Source: Helicobacter magdeburgensis (lineage in GTDB: Bacteria > Campylobacterota > Campylobacteria > Campylobacterales > Helicobacteraceae). Taken from it: a DNA stretch of 64,000 nucleotides. Where the stretch lies: NCBI RefSeq assembly GCF_000765825.2, contig NZ_JRPE02000003.1, forward strand, positions 148,655-212,654. Reading direction: 5' to 3'. The notes beneath the pieces are model-generated. The model was not told the DNA's origin. It saw only the letters and a program-made list of their open reading frames with translations, and made no database searches. The translations under genes were made by a program, and so were the position numbers. This document shows positions 35,322 to 44,342 of the stretch, in pieces. How positions within the stretch are numbered: position 1 is the stretch's first letter; every line of letters begins with the position of its first letter.

Positions 35322-35993
35322 ATGCCTTTTTCTCTAAAGGGGCTAGTGTATTCTAGCTTCCTATGGGCGGTGATGCTTTATGCGGATATGCCATTAGCAC
35401 AAGCTCATTCTGCTTATGTTGTTGATAACACACATAAGCTTTTGATACCAAAAAGTGTAGATTTTGTTGAAACCCTTTCAACTGAATTACAAGCAAAAAC
35501 CGGCTATCATCTTTATATGGCGGTTGTAGATTCTGTGCCTATGGAAGATTTATTTTTAGAATCCCCACAAGATTCCACTTTAAAGCTTACCCCAAAACAA
35601 AAGCGTCTAGCCTATAAAAATATGCTTTTAGAAAAACTCCAAAAGCCCTACACCCTTATTGTGTTTATGAAAGAAGATGAAAAGATTGATATTATCAGTT
35701 CAGAGCCTAAAAAATATTTTGATGAAGAAAAAGTGTATTATGAATATATGGTGCCGCTTCTGCCAAAGCAAAAAGATGAGATTCTAACCCCACAGCTTAT
35801 TTCTGCTATTGTGCTAAATGGCTATGCTCAATCTGCGGATATGATAGCTCATCATTTTGATGTAAAATTAGAGAATAATATGCCCGTTGATGAAAGCGGT
35901 GGGCGTGAGTTTGTGCGGTTTAGTATGTATGTAATGTTGCTTGTGATGTTTGGCATTATCGGCGTGATTTATCTCACACGCAAAAAGACATAA
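35322..35993 (+). CDS. Membrane-anchored TPM-domain-like protein
   Basis: A 223-residue protein with a signal-like N-terminus and a C-terminal membrane helix (FSMYVMLLVMFGIIGVIYLT). The middle (YVVDNTHKLLIPKSVDFVETLSTELQ split by a helix-strand pattern, then YTLIVFMKEDEKIDIISS) resembles the TPM/YgcG fold found in membrane-linked photosystem and respiratory maintenance proteins. A gene of this type follows ccoP in H. pylori, as I recall. A role in oxidase biogenesis is an inference from position. Confidence 0.7.
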   Translation: MPFSLKGLVYSSFLWAVMLYADMPLAQAHSAYVVDNTHKLLIPKSVDFVETLSTELQAKTGYHLYMAVVDSVPMEDLFLESPQDSTLKLTPKQKRLAYKNMLLEKLQKPYTLIVFMKEDEKIDIISSEPKKYFDEEKVYYEYMVPLLPKQKDEILTPQLISAIVLNGYAQSADMIAHHFDVKLENNMPVDESGGREFVRFSMYVMLLVMFGIIGVIYLTRKKT

Positions 35994-36013
35994 GGTAAAA
36001 ATAAGGAGAATAT

Positions 36014-36631
36014 ATGCAGGAGAAAAACTATTGGCCTCTAGGCATTGTCGGCGTTTTGTTGTTTGGTGTGTTTATGGTGAGCGTGTCAATTACCATTGCG
36101 TTAAAAAACCCCATTCAAGATGAAAGCACCTATTTTGACACAAAACGCAATGTTGATGAACGCATTAATGAGATTATTGCAAATCAAAATCTTTTTAATA
36201 GTCTCTTTTCTTACACCATAAGTCTAAATGCCAACACAGCTAAAAAGCTTGATTTTGTCTTTCCTTATTACGCACCATCTCATCGCCCAGATATTAAGGG
36301 GGGCGAGATTGTTAAAATCCCAGCAGATAATGTCCGCCTAACTTTTAAGCTAGATAAGCCCACGACACAATTAAAAAGTATTACTCTCTTTTTGGATTCC
36401 CCTATCCAAGCTGGGGAGCTAGTGAATCTAGGTGAGTTTAGCACAAATGATTCTCACACATTTACGAGTCAAACGCTTGATAATCTCCCAAATGGGCGGT
36501 GGAAGTTTATCCTTGAGCTAAGCTTTACCGCAGATTCGCAAGATTCTACAACCAAAAAAGCCTATTTAGAATCCGAAGTGTTTATCGGCGAGATTCACGC
36601 TAAAGATTCCGCTCCTACACCCAAGACATAA
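36014..36631 (+). CDS. FixH-like membrane protein of the cbb3 oxidase cluster
   Basis: A 205-residue protein with one N-terminal helix (YWPLGIVGVLLFGVFMVSVSI cut here to its core) and a periplasmic beta-rich domain. The YWPLGI start, one membrane helix and position after the cco genes resemble FixH/CcoG-associated proteins needed for copper delivery or assembly of cbb3 oxidase. The match is by architecture, not by strong motifs. It starts behind AAGGAG 20 bases after the TPM-like gene. Confidence 0.6.
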   Translation: MQEKNYWPLGIVGVLLFGVFMVSVSITIALKNPIQDESTYFDTKRNVDERINEIIANQNLFNSLFSYTISLNANTAKKLDFVFPYYAPSHRPDIKGGEIVKIPADNVRLTFKLDKPTTQLKSITLFLDSPIQAGELVNLGEFSTNDSHTFTSQTLDNLPNGRWKFILELSFTADSQDSTTKKAYLESEVFIGEIHAKDSAPTPKT

Positions 36632-36639
36632 GAATCTAT

Positions 36640-36927
36640 ATGAAAAATCCCAGAATACACACCACTCATCGTGCCTTTGTGCTACTTGATGCGGTAATGG
36701 GGATTTTTATCTGTGCGTTAGGCTTTAGCCTTGCTTTTAGTTTTTTATCCCTACAAAATCCCCAGCAGATAAGCAGTTATACGCATTACAAACAGCTACT
36801 TTTAAGCCCACAGCTCACACAAACACAGCTTAGCACCCACTCCACGCCCATACTTACTTATCAAGGCAATATTCACCGCAGCACAGAATCTAATCTCTCA
36901 TTTTTTGCTCCCACACATATTCGCTAA
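36640..36927 (+). CDS. Pseudopilin-like protein 1
   Basis: A 95-residue protein with a type IV prepilin-like N-terminus: short basic leader, then AFVLLDAVMGIFICALGF as the hydrophobic alpha-1 segment. The usual Glu at position 5 of the mature protein is Asp here if cleavage precedes Phe. The small C-terminal part is Ser/Thr/Gln-rich. It overlaps the next prepilin-like gene by one base. No pilus ATPase or platform gene is present in this window. Confidence 0.65.
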   Translation: MKNPRIHTTHRAFVLLDAVMGIFICALGFSLAFSFLSLQNPQQISSYTHYKQLLLSPQLTQTQLSTHSTPILTYQGNIHRSTESNLSFFAPTHIR

Positions 36928-37691
36928 TGTTTTTAGATTCTAAACGCTCCGCTTTTTCGCTTTTTGAAGTGAGCGTGGGGATTGTGATTCTAGGATTGAT
37001 TGGGCTAGTTTGCAGCTCTATGCTTTTAGATATAAGTAAGCACATCGCCTACACACAGGCTAAAAACGACAGCACAGCACTCACTGCATTGCTAAAGATT
37101 GAAAATCTTTTAGAATCTGTCATCATAGAATCTTTGCAAGATTCAAATGGCAAGGCACTCTCCGCCCCAAGCTCACATATTTCCTTTTACACCATTCAGC
37201 AGGATTTGCTTTTTGGCGGTGGGGATAAAAATGTTCAGTCCCTTATGCAGGGCAACACGCTTTTGCCTAAATTTTCCATAGAGATTTTACATTCTTACCA
37301 AAACACGCTAACGCTCCACCCACTCACAAACAATCATAACAGCACCGGTTGGTCTAATGGAATGACTGCTTATCTTATCTCAAGGCCACAGGGCGATTTT
37401 ACCTCATTTCGCATTACTGCTACAACAAGCAATACGCTCACGCTTGATAAGCCTCTAACTCACACGCCTTTAGCCATTTTGCCTATCACTCATCATACTT
37501 TAAGTGTGTATGATAATGCCTTGTGGCTAGATTCTGTGCCTCTTATTTATGATGTGGAATCTTTTGAAATCACACCTTTAAGCTTTTCACAGGGAATCTT
37601 GCTAGAGCTTCATCTATGTGTCAAAACGCCAAATAAGCCTTTCTGCCAGACTCGTGGCATTTGGCTAGATTCTATCGTGGAATTTTTGTAA
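36927..37691 (+). CDS. Pseudopilin-like protein 2 (prepilin-type N-terminus)
   Basis: A 254-residue protein beginning with a canonical class III signal: RSA then FSLFEVSVGIVILGLIG, with Glu at position 5 after the predicted cleavage. The remainder is a long hydrophilic domain. The length and N-terminus resemble minor pseudopilins such as GspJ. It lies between two smaller prepilin-like genes in a coupled trio. Confidence 0.75.
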   Translation: MFLDSKRSAFSLFEVSVGIVILGLIGLVCSSMLLDISKHIAYTQAKNDSTALTALLKIENLLESVIIESLQDSNGKALSAPSSHISFYTIQQDLLFGGGDKNVQSLMQGNTLLPKFSIEILHSYQNTLTLHPLTNNHNSTGWSNGMTAYLISRPQGDFTSFRITATTSNTLTLDKPLTHTPLAILPITHHTLSVYDNALWLDSVPLIYDVESFEITPLSFSQGILLELHLCVKTPNKPFCQTRGIWLDSIVEFL

Positions 37692-37701
37692 GAGCAAAGC
37701 A

Positions 37702-38079
37702 ATGAAACATAGCGGATATAGCAGACATAGCGGATTTTATATGCTTTATGCGGTGCTATTTATTGTCTCTATCGGCTTATCTTGTGCGTTTTATCTCCAG
37801 CAGCATTATCATAGCTCCTTTGCACTCTCTCAAGTCTATGCTAAAACCCAGCTCCAGCTCCACGCAAGAAGTGTGAAGCAAATGGCTCTAATGTGCCTAA
37901 GACAAAAGGACATAGCTCAATGTGATAGGCAGGAGTTTATCTTTTCACATTATCATTTTTATGTCCATCTCACGCCTCTTAATAGTGGCACTATTTTGCT
38001 TGATATTCACGGCAAGGTTACCCACCCAGCAAGTAATAATCTTGTGCGTATCACAAGACGCTATGTCCTTGTGCCTTAA
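37702..38079 (+). CDS. Pseudopilin-like protein 3
   Basis: A 125-residue protein whose N-terminus (HSG then FYMLYAVLFIVSIGLSCAF) has the layout of a prepilin signal but with Tyr where Glu is expected. Minor pseudopilins of the GspK type also lack that Glu. It follows the second pseudopilin by 10 bases. The assignment rests on context and on the hydrophobic alpha-1 segment. Confidence 0.6.
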   Translation: MKHSGYSRHSGFYMLYAVLFIVSIGLSCAFYLQQHYHSSFALSQVYAKTQLQLHARSVKQMALMCLRQKDIAQCDRQEFIFSHYHFYVHLTPLNSGTILLDIHGKVTHPASNNLVRITRRYVLVP

Positions 38080-38171
38080 GATTCTAAACCCATCTCACAA
38101 GCTAGAGTATCAAATAAATCTCCAAAGTTTCAAAAGCATTTAAGGAAAAAAGATATAGTTAAGCACAGCAA

Positions 38172-38231
38172 GGAAGTTAGCAAGTTTGAAAAGTGAAAAT
38201 TACAAACTTTTCTTAGCAACCTTTGACTTCC
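38172..38231 (+). promoter_or_regulatory. Two nested inverted repeats before polA
   Basis: GGAAGT (38172-38177) pairs with ACTTCC (38226-38231) and encloses GAAAAG (38188-38193) paired with CTTTTC (38207-38212). The fold ends 24 bases before the polA ATG. It may shape the polA leader; the support is modest because each stem is only 6 bp. Confidence 0.2.
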
Positions 38232-38254
38232 CATTATCTCACAAAAGGCATTGT

Positions 38255-40993
38255 ATGAATACTCTTAGCGTTATTGATACTTTTGGATTTTTCTTTCGTA
38301 GTTTTTATGCTCTCCCTCCGCTTAAAAATTCACAAGGATTCCCCACAGGATTGCTTGTGGGTTTTTGCAACCTTTTGCAGTCTTTATATAAAGATCCCTC
38401 TTGCACCTATATCGCCTTTGCTTTAGAAGGTGGGGGGAGAAATAAAAGACGAGATATTTATAGTGAGTATAAAGCCAATCGCCAAGCCGCCCCAGAAGAG
38501 CTGCGTTTGCAACTCCCCATTGCGATTGAGTGGATTGCTAAAATGGGCTTTTTAAATATCAGTGTTGAAGGCTATGAGGCTGATGATGTTATCGCTTCAA
38601 TTAACAAAGTCGCTAACGCACAAAATATCGCGGTAAGAATCATAAGCCACGACAAAGACTTATACCAGCTCATTGATGAGAATACTTATATCTACGATCC
38701 TATCGGCAAAAAGGACATTAAAGAAGCACAATGTTTGCAAAAATACGGCGTATATCCCAAGAATTTTATTGATTATCAAAGCCTTGTAGGCGATAGCAGC
38801 GATAATGTAATGGGAGTAAAGGGCATAGGCGCAAAGTCCGCTCAAAAGCTTATCCAACGCTTTGGGAGTATAGAATCTTTATATGCTCGTATTGATGAGG
38901 TAGAATCTGCCACTACACCAAGAATTGCCAAGCTTATTAAAGAGGGCAAGGACAATGCCTTTTTAAGCAAAAAGCTTGTTACACTCTATGATAATCTGCT
39001 TGAAAATATTGATCTCAATAAATGTCTAATGCCTGAATCCAACCCTATGCTTAAGATTTTTGATGAGTTAGAAAAATATGAGCTAAAAAATATCATCTCT
39101 AAGATTCAATCTCCTTATGAGCGATACACGCAGAAAAAGTCCGCCCAAAGGGGCATTGGCTCACTGCAAAGCACACAATCGCCCCAAAATGTAGAGAGTA
39201 AAAAAGATGAAGCCTTTAGCTTTACCCCCCATTTGCTTGATACTTTAGAATCCGTAGAATCCGTGCTAGATTCTATTCCACAAGGGGTGAGAGTGGGCTT
39301 TGACTGCGAGAGTGATAGCCTTGATTTACAGGAAGCCCAGCTTGTGGGTTTCTCATTTTGCTTTGATGGGAGCAATGCCTATTATGTGCCTGTGGGGCAT
39401 AGGTATCTAGGTGTGGGTAATCAGCTTAACCTGCAAGAAGCCAAAAATGCTATAAGCAGAATCTTCACTCACCCGCTTATCGGACATAATCTTAAATTTG
39501 ACCTAAGCCTTATTTACCGCACACTTGGGCTAGAACACAATGGTAAGATTTATGATAGTATGATTCTAAGTTGGCTTTATGATAGTATCGCACCTGTGGG
39601 ACTTGATAAGCAAATGCTAAAGTGGTTTAATCACACAATGATAAGTTTTGATAGTGTCGTGCCAAAGGGGGAAAATTTCTCACAAGTAAATATCACTACG
39701 GCTACGCAATACGCCGCTGAAGATGCGGTGGCGACTTTTAGGCTCTATCATCGTTTGGAAGATGAGTTTCATAAAAGAGAATGGGGCGGGATTTTAGAGT
39801 TGGCTGAAAATCTTGAATACCCCTTTATCAAAGTGCTTATGGATATGGAGCTAGAAGGGATTCAGGTAGATATAGGGCTTTTAGAGATTCTAAAAGATAA
39901 ATCAAGCGAACACATCGCCGAGCTTAGTCAAAAAATCTATGATTTATGCGGAGAGACTTTTAACCTTAACTCCCCCCAGCAACTCGCCCATATCTTATTT
40001 GAGAATCTTAAGTTAAAGCCGGGACGAAGTGTAAAGGGTGGTTTAAGCACTGATGAAAAGACACTTCTAGCCATTATTGATAGCCACCCTGTGATTGAGC
40101 TGATTTTAGATTATAGAGAGAGCAATAAACTAAAAAGCACCTATATTGAGCCACTTTTGCGACTTGGCAAGGCGAATGCACATAGAATCCACACTTCATT
40201 TTTGCAAAATGGCACTGCCACAGGACGCCTTAGCTCTAAATCGCCAAATCTCCAAAATATCCCTGTCCGCCGTGAAGAAGGGCGTAAAATCCGCCAAGCA
40301 TTTATTAGTAAAGAAAACCATAGCCTTATTAGCATTGATTATTCACAGATTGAGTTGCGGCTTTTAGCGCACTTTTGCAAAGACCCTTCTCTTGTAGAAT
40401 CTTTTATGCAGGATAAGGATATTCACTTTGAAACGGCTGCTAGGCTTTTTGGGGAGCAGGAAGCTACGCAAAAACGCTTTATTGCCAAAAGCATTAACTT
40501 TGGGCTTATCTATGGTATGGGGAGCAAGAAACTCTCTCAAACCCTGCAAATTCCACTTAAACAAGCTAAAGAGTATATTGAAAGCTATTTTGCACTTTTT
40601 CCCACGATTAAGGACTTTTTGAACGCACAGGAGGAATTTTTGCTTGAAAATGGCTATTCCCAAACGCTTTTGGGGCATAGGCGGTATTTTGACTTTAAAA
40701 GGGCTACTGATTTTATGAAAGCAAACTTCTTGCGTGAGGGGATAAACTCTATCTTTCAAGGCAGTGCGGCGGATTTAATCAAGCTTTCAATGTGTGAGAT
40801 TCATAAACGCTATGCAAAAAGCGATTTAAAAATGCTGTTGCAGGTGCACGATGAGCTGATTTTTGAAGCCCCAAGTGAAAGGGCGGAAAACTATGCTAAG
40901 GAAGTAGCGGATATTATGAATAGTATTTATAAGCTTGAAGTGCCACTCAAATGCGGTATCGCCATTGGCACAAACTGGGCGGAGCTAAAGTAG
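38255..40993 (+). CDS. polA: DNA polymerase I
   Basis: A 912-residue enzyme with all three domains. The 5'-3' exonuclease has GYEADDVIAS and VGDSSDNVMGVKGIGAKSA. The 3'-5' exonuclease keeps its metal residues: FDCESDSL (DxE), GHNLKFDL and YAAEDAVATF. The polymerase has SIDYSQIELRLLAHF, FIAKSINFGLIYGM and LQVHDELIFEA. ATG 38255 (MNTLSVIDTFGFFF) follows AAAAGG and gives the family start; a frame from 38186 is longer but unlike the family. Confidence 0.96.
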   Translation: MNTLSVIDTFGFFFRSFYALPPLKNSQGFPTGLLVGFCNLLQSLYKDPSCTYIAFALEGGGRNKRRDIYSEYKANRQAAPEELRLQLPIAIEWIAKMGFLNISVEGYEADDVIASINKVANAQNIAVRIISHDKDLYQLIDENTYIYDPIGKKDIKEAQCLQKYGVYPKNFIDYQSLVGDSSDNVMGVKGIGAKSAQKLIQRFGSIESLYARIDEVESATTPRIAKLIKEGKDNAFLSKKLVTLYDNLLENIDLNKCLMPESNPMLKIFDELEKYELKNIISKIQSPYERYTQKKSAQRGIGSLQSTQSPQNVESKKDEAFSFTPHLLDTLESVESVLDSIPQGVRVGFDCESDSLDLQEAQLVGFSFCFDGSNAYYVPVGHRYLGVGNQLNLQEAKNAISRIFTHPLIGHNLKFDLSLIYRTLGLEHNGKIYDSMILSWLYDSIAPVGLDKQMLKWFNHTMISFDSVVPKGENFSQVNITTATQYAAEDAVATFRLYHRLEDEFHKREWGGILELAENLEYPFIKVLMDMELEGIQVDIGLLEILKDKSSEHIAELSQKIYDLCGETFNLNSPQQLAHILFENLKLKPGRSVKGGLSTDEKTLLAIIDSHPVIELILDYRESNKLKSTYIEPLLRLGKANAHRIHTSFLQNGTATGRLSSKSPNLQNIPVRREEGRKIRQAFISKENHSLISIDYSQIELRLLAHFCKDPSLVESFMQDKDIHFETAARLFGEQEATQKRFIAKSINFGLIYGMGSKKLSQTLQIPLKQAKEYIESYFALFPTIKDFLNAQEEFLLENGYSQTLLGHRRYFDFKRATDFMKANFLREGINSIFQGSAADLIKLSMCEIHKRYAKSDLKMLLQVHDELIFEAPSERAENYAKEVADIMNSIYKLEVPLKCGIAIGTNWAELK

Positions 40994-41144
40994 GGACTTT
41001 GTATATATGGGATATGTATCAAGCTTTAAGCAAATAGCAAAATGTCTATGAATTTGCAATCCACATAATCCAAAAGCTAGACCCCACATTAAAGGCAGGA
41101 TTTAAGCCTAAAGCCTTTTATTCTCATTGACATATTCGCCTTGC

Positions 41145-44100
41145 TTACATATTTTTGCTTTTACTCACCCTATCCACAAGATAGAGCAGATTCTGCCAAA
41201 TGATATTTGTTTTATCATTCAGTCCTATTTCACAGGTGCTAGAGCTTGAAAATCCAAGGCGTAGTTTTTTATGCTTTTGCCCTTTGCTACTTTGCGTGGC
41301 GGATTGTTTTGTAGATTCTAAGTTAGAATCTATTTTTTCACTTTCCATTGTTTGCTTATCTGCGTAAAACTCGCTTAACTCCCGCAAAGCTGAAGCATTT
41401 AGCTCACTGCAAATAAAGCCCTTATTCCCTGCAAAGCCACAACACTGCGTTTTAGAATGCACTATAACTTCGCCACTCGTGCAGGTTTTGGCAATAGATT
41501 CTAGAGACTTATCCCATTTGCCCTTTCTTGTAGCACACATCGCATAAAGTGCAATATCCTCATCTAAAGGCATAATGTGTAATCGTGGTAAAAGAGTAGA
41601 TTCTATAAATTCAGGCATATCTAAAATGGTGAGAGTAGAATCTAGCTCTTTTAACCCACTTTTTAGCTCATAGCTACACGCACTATGATCGCACACGATG
41701 TGGATTTGCTTCACACCTTTGCTTTGCAAGTCTCTCATAGTAGAATCTAATGCCTTATACACTTCCTTGCGTTTGGCTTGCGCACTTTGTGGATAGTCTT
41801 TATACGCCTTGCCACAGCAAAGATTGCTAAGATTTTGCGGATATACCACACTCACATTAGCTTTCTTACACAAAGATTCAAAGACTTCTTGCAAGGCTCT
41901 TGTATCTTTCAAGCTTGATTGTGGGGCGAAGGAGCGATTGATACAAGTGCTAAAGTATATGATTGCTACTTGAGATTGTGCGTTAGAATCTTTAGATTCT
42001 AGTTTGTAAGCATTTGCCCTAGGCAGTGAGCTTGGGATATAGGGCAGGAACTTTATCTTTTTGCTTAAATTACTAAGTGTATTTTTACCCAACATATTAG
42101 AGCTAAAGTTTGCTATGCGTAAGCCCCCTTTAGCAAGGCTAAGAGTGGTGCTAAAGTGCTTGGCACTCTGTGTAGCAACAAAGCGTGAAAATGTGCCTTT
42201 TACGGCAGGGCTAAGTTTGGAGGCGATTTTACCGCTATCAATTTCTAGGGGGCAGGAGAGGGAGCACATAGAGCAGGTGGCACAGGTGTCGATGCCAAAG
42301 TATTGATAGCTTTGTTTTAACTCTTTTAGTTTTTGTGCGTTGTCTTTTTGGCTAAAATCAGCGATTGCTTCGTCTTGTGCTTCGGCACTACCCTTAAGGT
42401 AGCTTCTCGCACTCATCTCGCAAAGCCCCGATTTTAACTCAAAGATACTTCCGCACTCCGCTCTATATTCCCCATTTTTCTCTGTGTTTGCCACTTCTGC
42501 ATAGGCGGATTCTTTTGATTCTATTCTCTCACCAGAATCTTGCGTTGTGTTAGAATCCTGCTTGGCACTAGATTCTGCTAACAAAGCCTCTAGCCTTGCG
42601 ATTTCTTTTCGCACCGCTATTCTCTGCCTTGGTGTGAGTGTTAGCTCTCTGCTAGGGCAGACTTTCTCGCAAAATCCACATTCCATACATTGATTGATAA
42701 AGTCCTCTACTTCGCTGCTTTGCTTGAGATTTTGCGTGTGGATTTGGGGATTATCGCTGATGATAACATCAGGATTGATAAGGCTATGCGGATCAAAAAT
42801 CTCTTTTATCCTGCGATTTATGGCATACGCTTTCGCTCCCCACTCTTTTTCCACAAAGGGGGCAATCATTCGCCCTGTGCCGTGCTCTGCCTTTGTGCTA
42901 CCCTGCAAGGCAATGACAGAATCTACCATCGCTTCCATAAACTCCCCAAAGGCTTGGCTCTCTTTCTCATCATTAAGATTAGGCGTGATAATAAAATGCA
43001 CATTCCCACTCAAAGCGTGTCCAAAGATAATGCCTTGAAAATTAAATTGATTAAAAAGCTTGGTTATAGAATCTATGCCTTGTGCGAAAGTTTTGATAGG
43101 GAAGCAAATATCTTCAGTGATGACAATGCTCCCACTTGGGCGACTCCCAGCGGCTAAGGGCAAAAGAGCTTTGCGGATTTTCCACCAAGACGCCATAAGC
43201 TTTTCATCACTGCTAAAATGCACGCCAAAAAGGCTTGGCACAGATTCTAGCTCTTTACTTATATGAGCGATTTTAGAATCTAGCTCCTTTTGTGTGCTAG
43301 ATTCTAACTGTACCAAAATCGCACAAGCCTCACTCTTTATTCTCTCTAACTCACTAGGGGCAGAATCCAAGCCCCTAGCAGAATCTAAACACGCATAGTC
43401 CATAATCTCCGCCGCACTCACAAGGCTTTCATTCCCCGCTAGAATCTCCACCGCCTTTGCCCCAAGAGCTAAATCCTTATAAAAAAGCAAGGCACACGCT
43501 TTGTAAGCATAATCTTCCACGCATTCATACTCCACAGAAGACACAAAGCCCAAAGTCCCCTCCGCACCGATGAAAAGATGATTGATAATGTCTTTAATTT
43601 CACTAAAATCTAGCAGGGCGTTGATACTATAACCGGTTGTATTTTTGATGGCAAATTTTCTTTTGATAAGCTCACAAAGCTCTGTATCTTGCAGAATCTC
43701 TTTACGCAAGGCTAGAAGTGAATCTGCCTTATCTTTATGTTTTTGCAAAAAGGATTCTATGCTTTCATTTGGCTTGGCATTCTCACTTGTATCAAGTATA
43801 GTGCCATCAAATAGGATAAATCGTGCGGATTTTATGGTGTTGTAGCTATTTTGCTTCACGCCACAGCACATACCACTAGAGTTGTTTGAAAAGATTCCGC
43901 CAATCATTGCGTTATTGATAGTCGCTGGGTCTGGTCCTATCTTTTTGCCATAGGGCTTTAAGGCTTCATTTGCCTCTACCCCAATCACCCCACAGCCGCA
44001 TTTTATACTCTCCGCATTGCCTATAATCTCAATATCCTGCCAAAACGCATTGGCTAATACAAGCACAGAGTCACTACACGCCTGTCCGCTTAGGCTAGTC

Positions 44101-44327
44101 CCAGCGGCTCTAAATGTGAGTGGGGTATTGTATTTTTGACTAAGTGTAAAAAGATTGATGATTTCATTTTCATTCACCGCTCTTACCACCACACGCGGCA
44201 CATACGCATAGCAAGAGGCATCAATCCCATAAGCAAAGCGGCGGAGATAATCTGTGTAGATTCTATCTTTAAATATCTCCTTTGCTTCTGCTATAAAGCC
44301 TTCAAAGTCTCTATATCGCGTTGTCAT
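41145..44327 (-). CDS. FAD- and Fe-S-binding dehydrogenase (D-lactate / D-2-hydroxyacid type)
   Basis: A 1060-residue fusion. The N-terminal half is a PCMH-type FAD-binding domain (LTFRAAGTSLSGQACSDSV, GPDPATINNAMIGGIFSNNS) with its FAD-oxidase C-terminal region (GHALSGNVHFI, EHGTGRMI). Two 4Fe-4S motifs follow, CMECGFCEKVCP and CATCSMCSLSCP, then CCG-type ligands (NLCCGKAY, TQCCGFAGNKG). The design is that of YdiJ/Dld enzymes, which feed electrons from D-lactate or D-2-hydroxyglutarate to the quinone pool. A ~90-residue linker between the Fe-S motifs is rich in AGATTCT-derived Ser/Glu codons. The start follows AAAGGAG. Confidence 0.9.
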   Translation of the reverse strand: MTTRYRDFEGFIAEAKEIFKDRIYTDYLRRFAYGIDASCYAYVPRVVVRAVNENEIINLFTLSQKYNTPLTFRAAGTSLSGQACSDSVLVLANAFWQDIEIIGNAESIKCGCGVIGVEANEALKPYGKKIGPDPATINNAMIGGIFSNNSSGMCCGVKQNSYNTIKSARFILFDGTILDTSENAKPNESIESFLQKHKDKADSLLALRKEILQDTELCELIKRKFAIKNTTGYSINALLDFSEIKDIINHLFIGAEGTLGFVSSVEYECVEDYAYKACALLFYKDLALGAKAVEILAGNESLVSAAEIMDYACLDSARGLDSAPSELERIKSEACAILVQLESSTQKELDSKIAHISKELESVPSLFGVHFSSDEKLMASWWKIRKALLPLAAGSRPSGSIVITEDICFPIKTFAQGIDSITKLFNQFNFQGIIFGHALSGNVHFIITPNLNDEKESQAFGEFMEAMVDSVIALQGSTKAEHGTGRMIAPFVEKEWGAKAYAINRRIKEIFDPHSLINPDVIISDNPQIHTQNLKQSSEVEDFINQCMECGFCEKVCPSRELTLTPRQRIAVRKEIARLEALLAESSAKQDSNTTQDSGERIESKESAYAEVANTEKNGEYRAECGSIFELKSGLCEMSARSYLKGSAEAQDEAIADFSQKDNAQKLKELKQSYQYFGIDTCATCSMCSLSCPLEIDSGKIASKLSPAVKGTFSRFVATQSAKHFSTTLSLAKGGLRIANFSSNMLGKNTLSNLSKKIKFLPYIPSSLPRANAYKLESKDSNAQSQVAIIYFSTCINRSFAPQSSLKDTRALQEVFESLCKKANVSVVYPQNLSNLCCGKAYKDYPQSAQAKRKEVYKALDSTMRDLQSKGVKQIHIVCDHSACSYELKSGLKELDSTLTILDMPEFIESTLLPRLHIMPLDEDIALYAMCATRKGKWDKSLESIAKTCTSGEVIVHSKTQCCGFAGNKGFICSELNASALRELSEFYADKQTMESEKIDSNLESTKQSATQSSKGQKHKKLRLGFSSSSTCEIGLNDKTNIIWQNLLYLVDRVSKSKNM

Positions 44328-44342
44328 TTTTACTCCTTTGGC

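Noticed and set aside
42690..43157. 155-codon plus-strand frame within the dehydrogenase gene
   Set aside because: It is a shadow of a conserved coding region with Fe-S and FAD motifs in the other strand.
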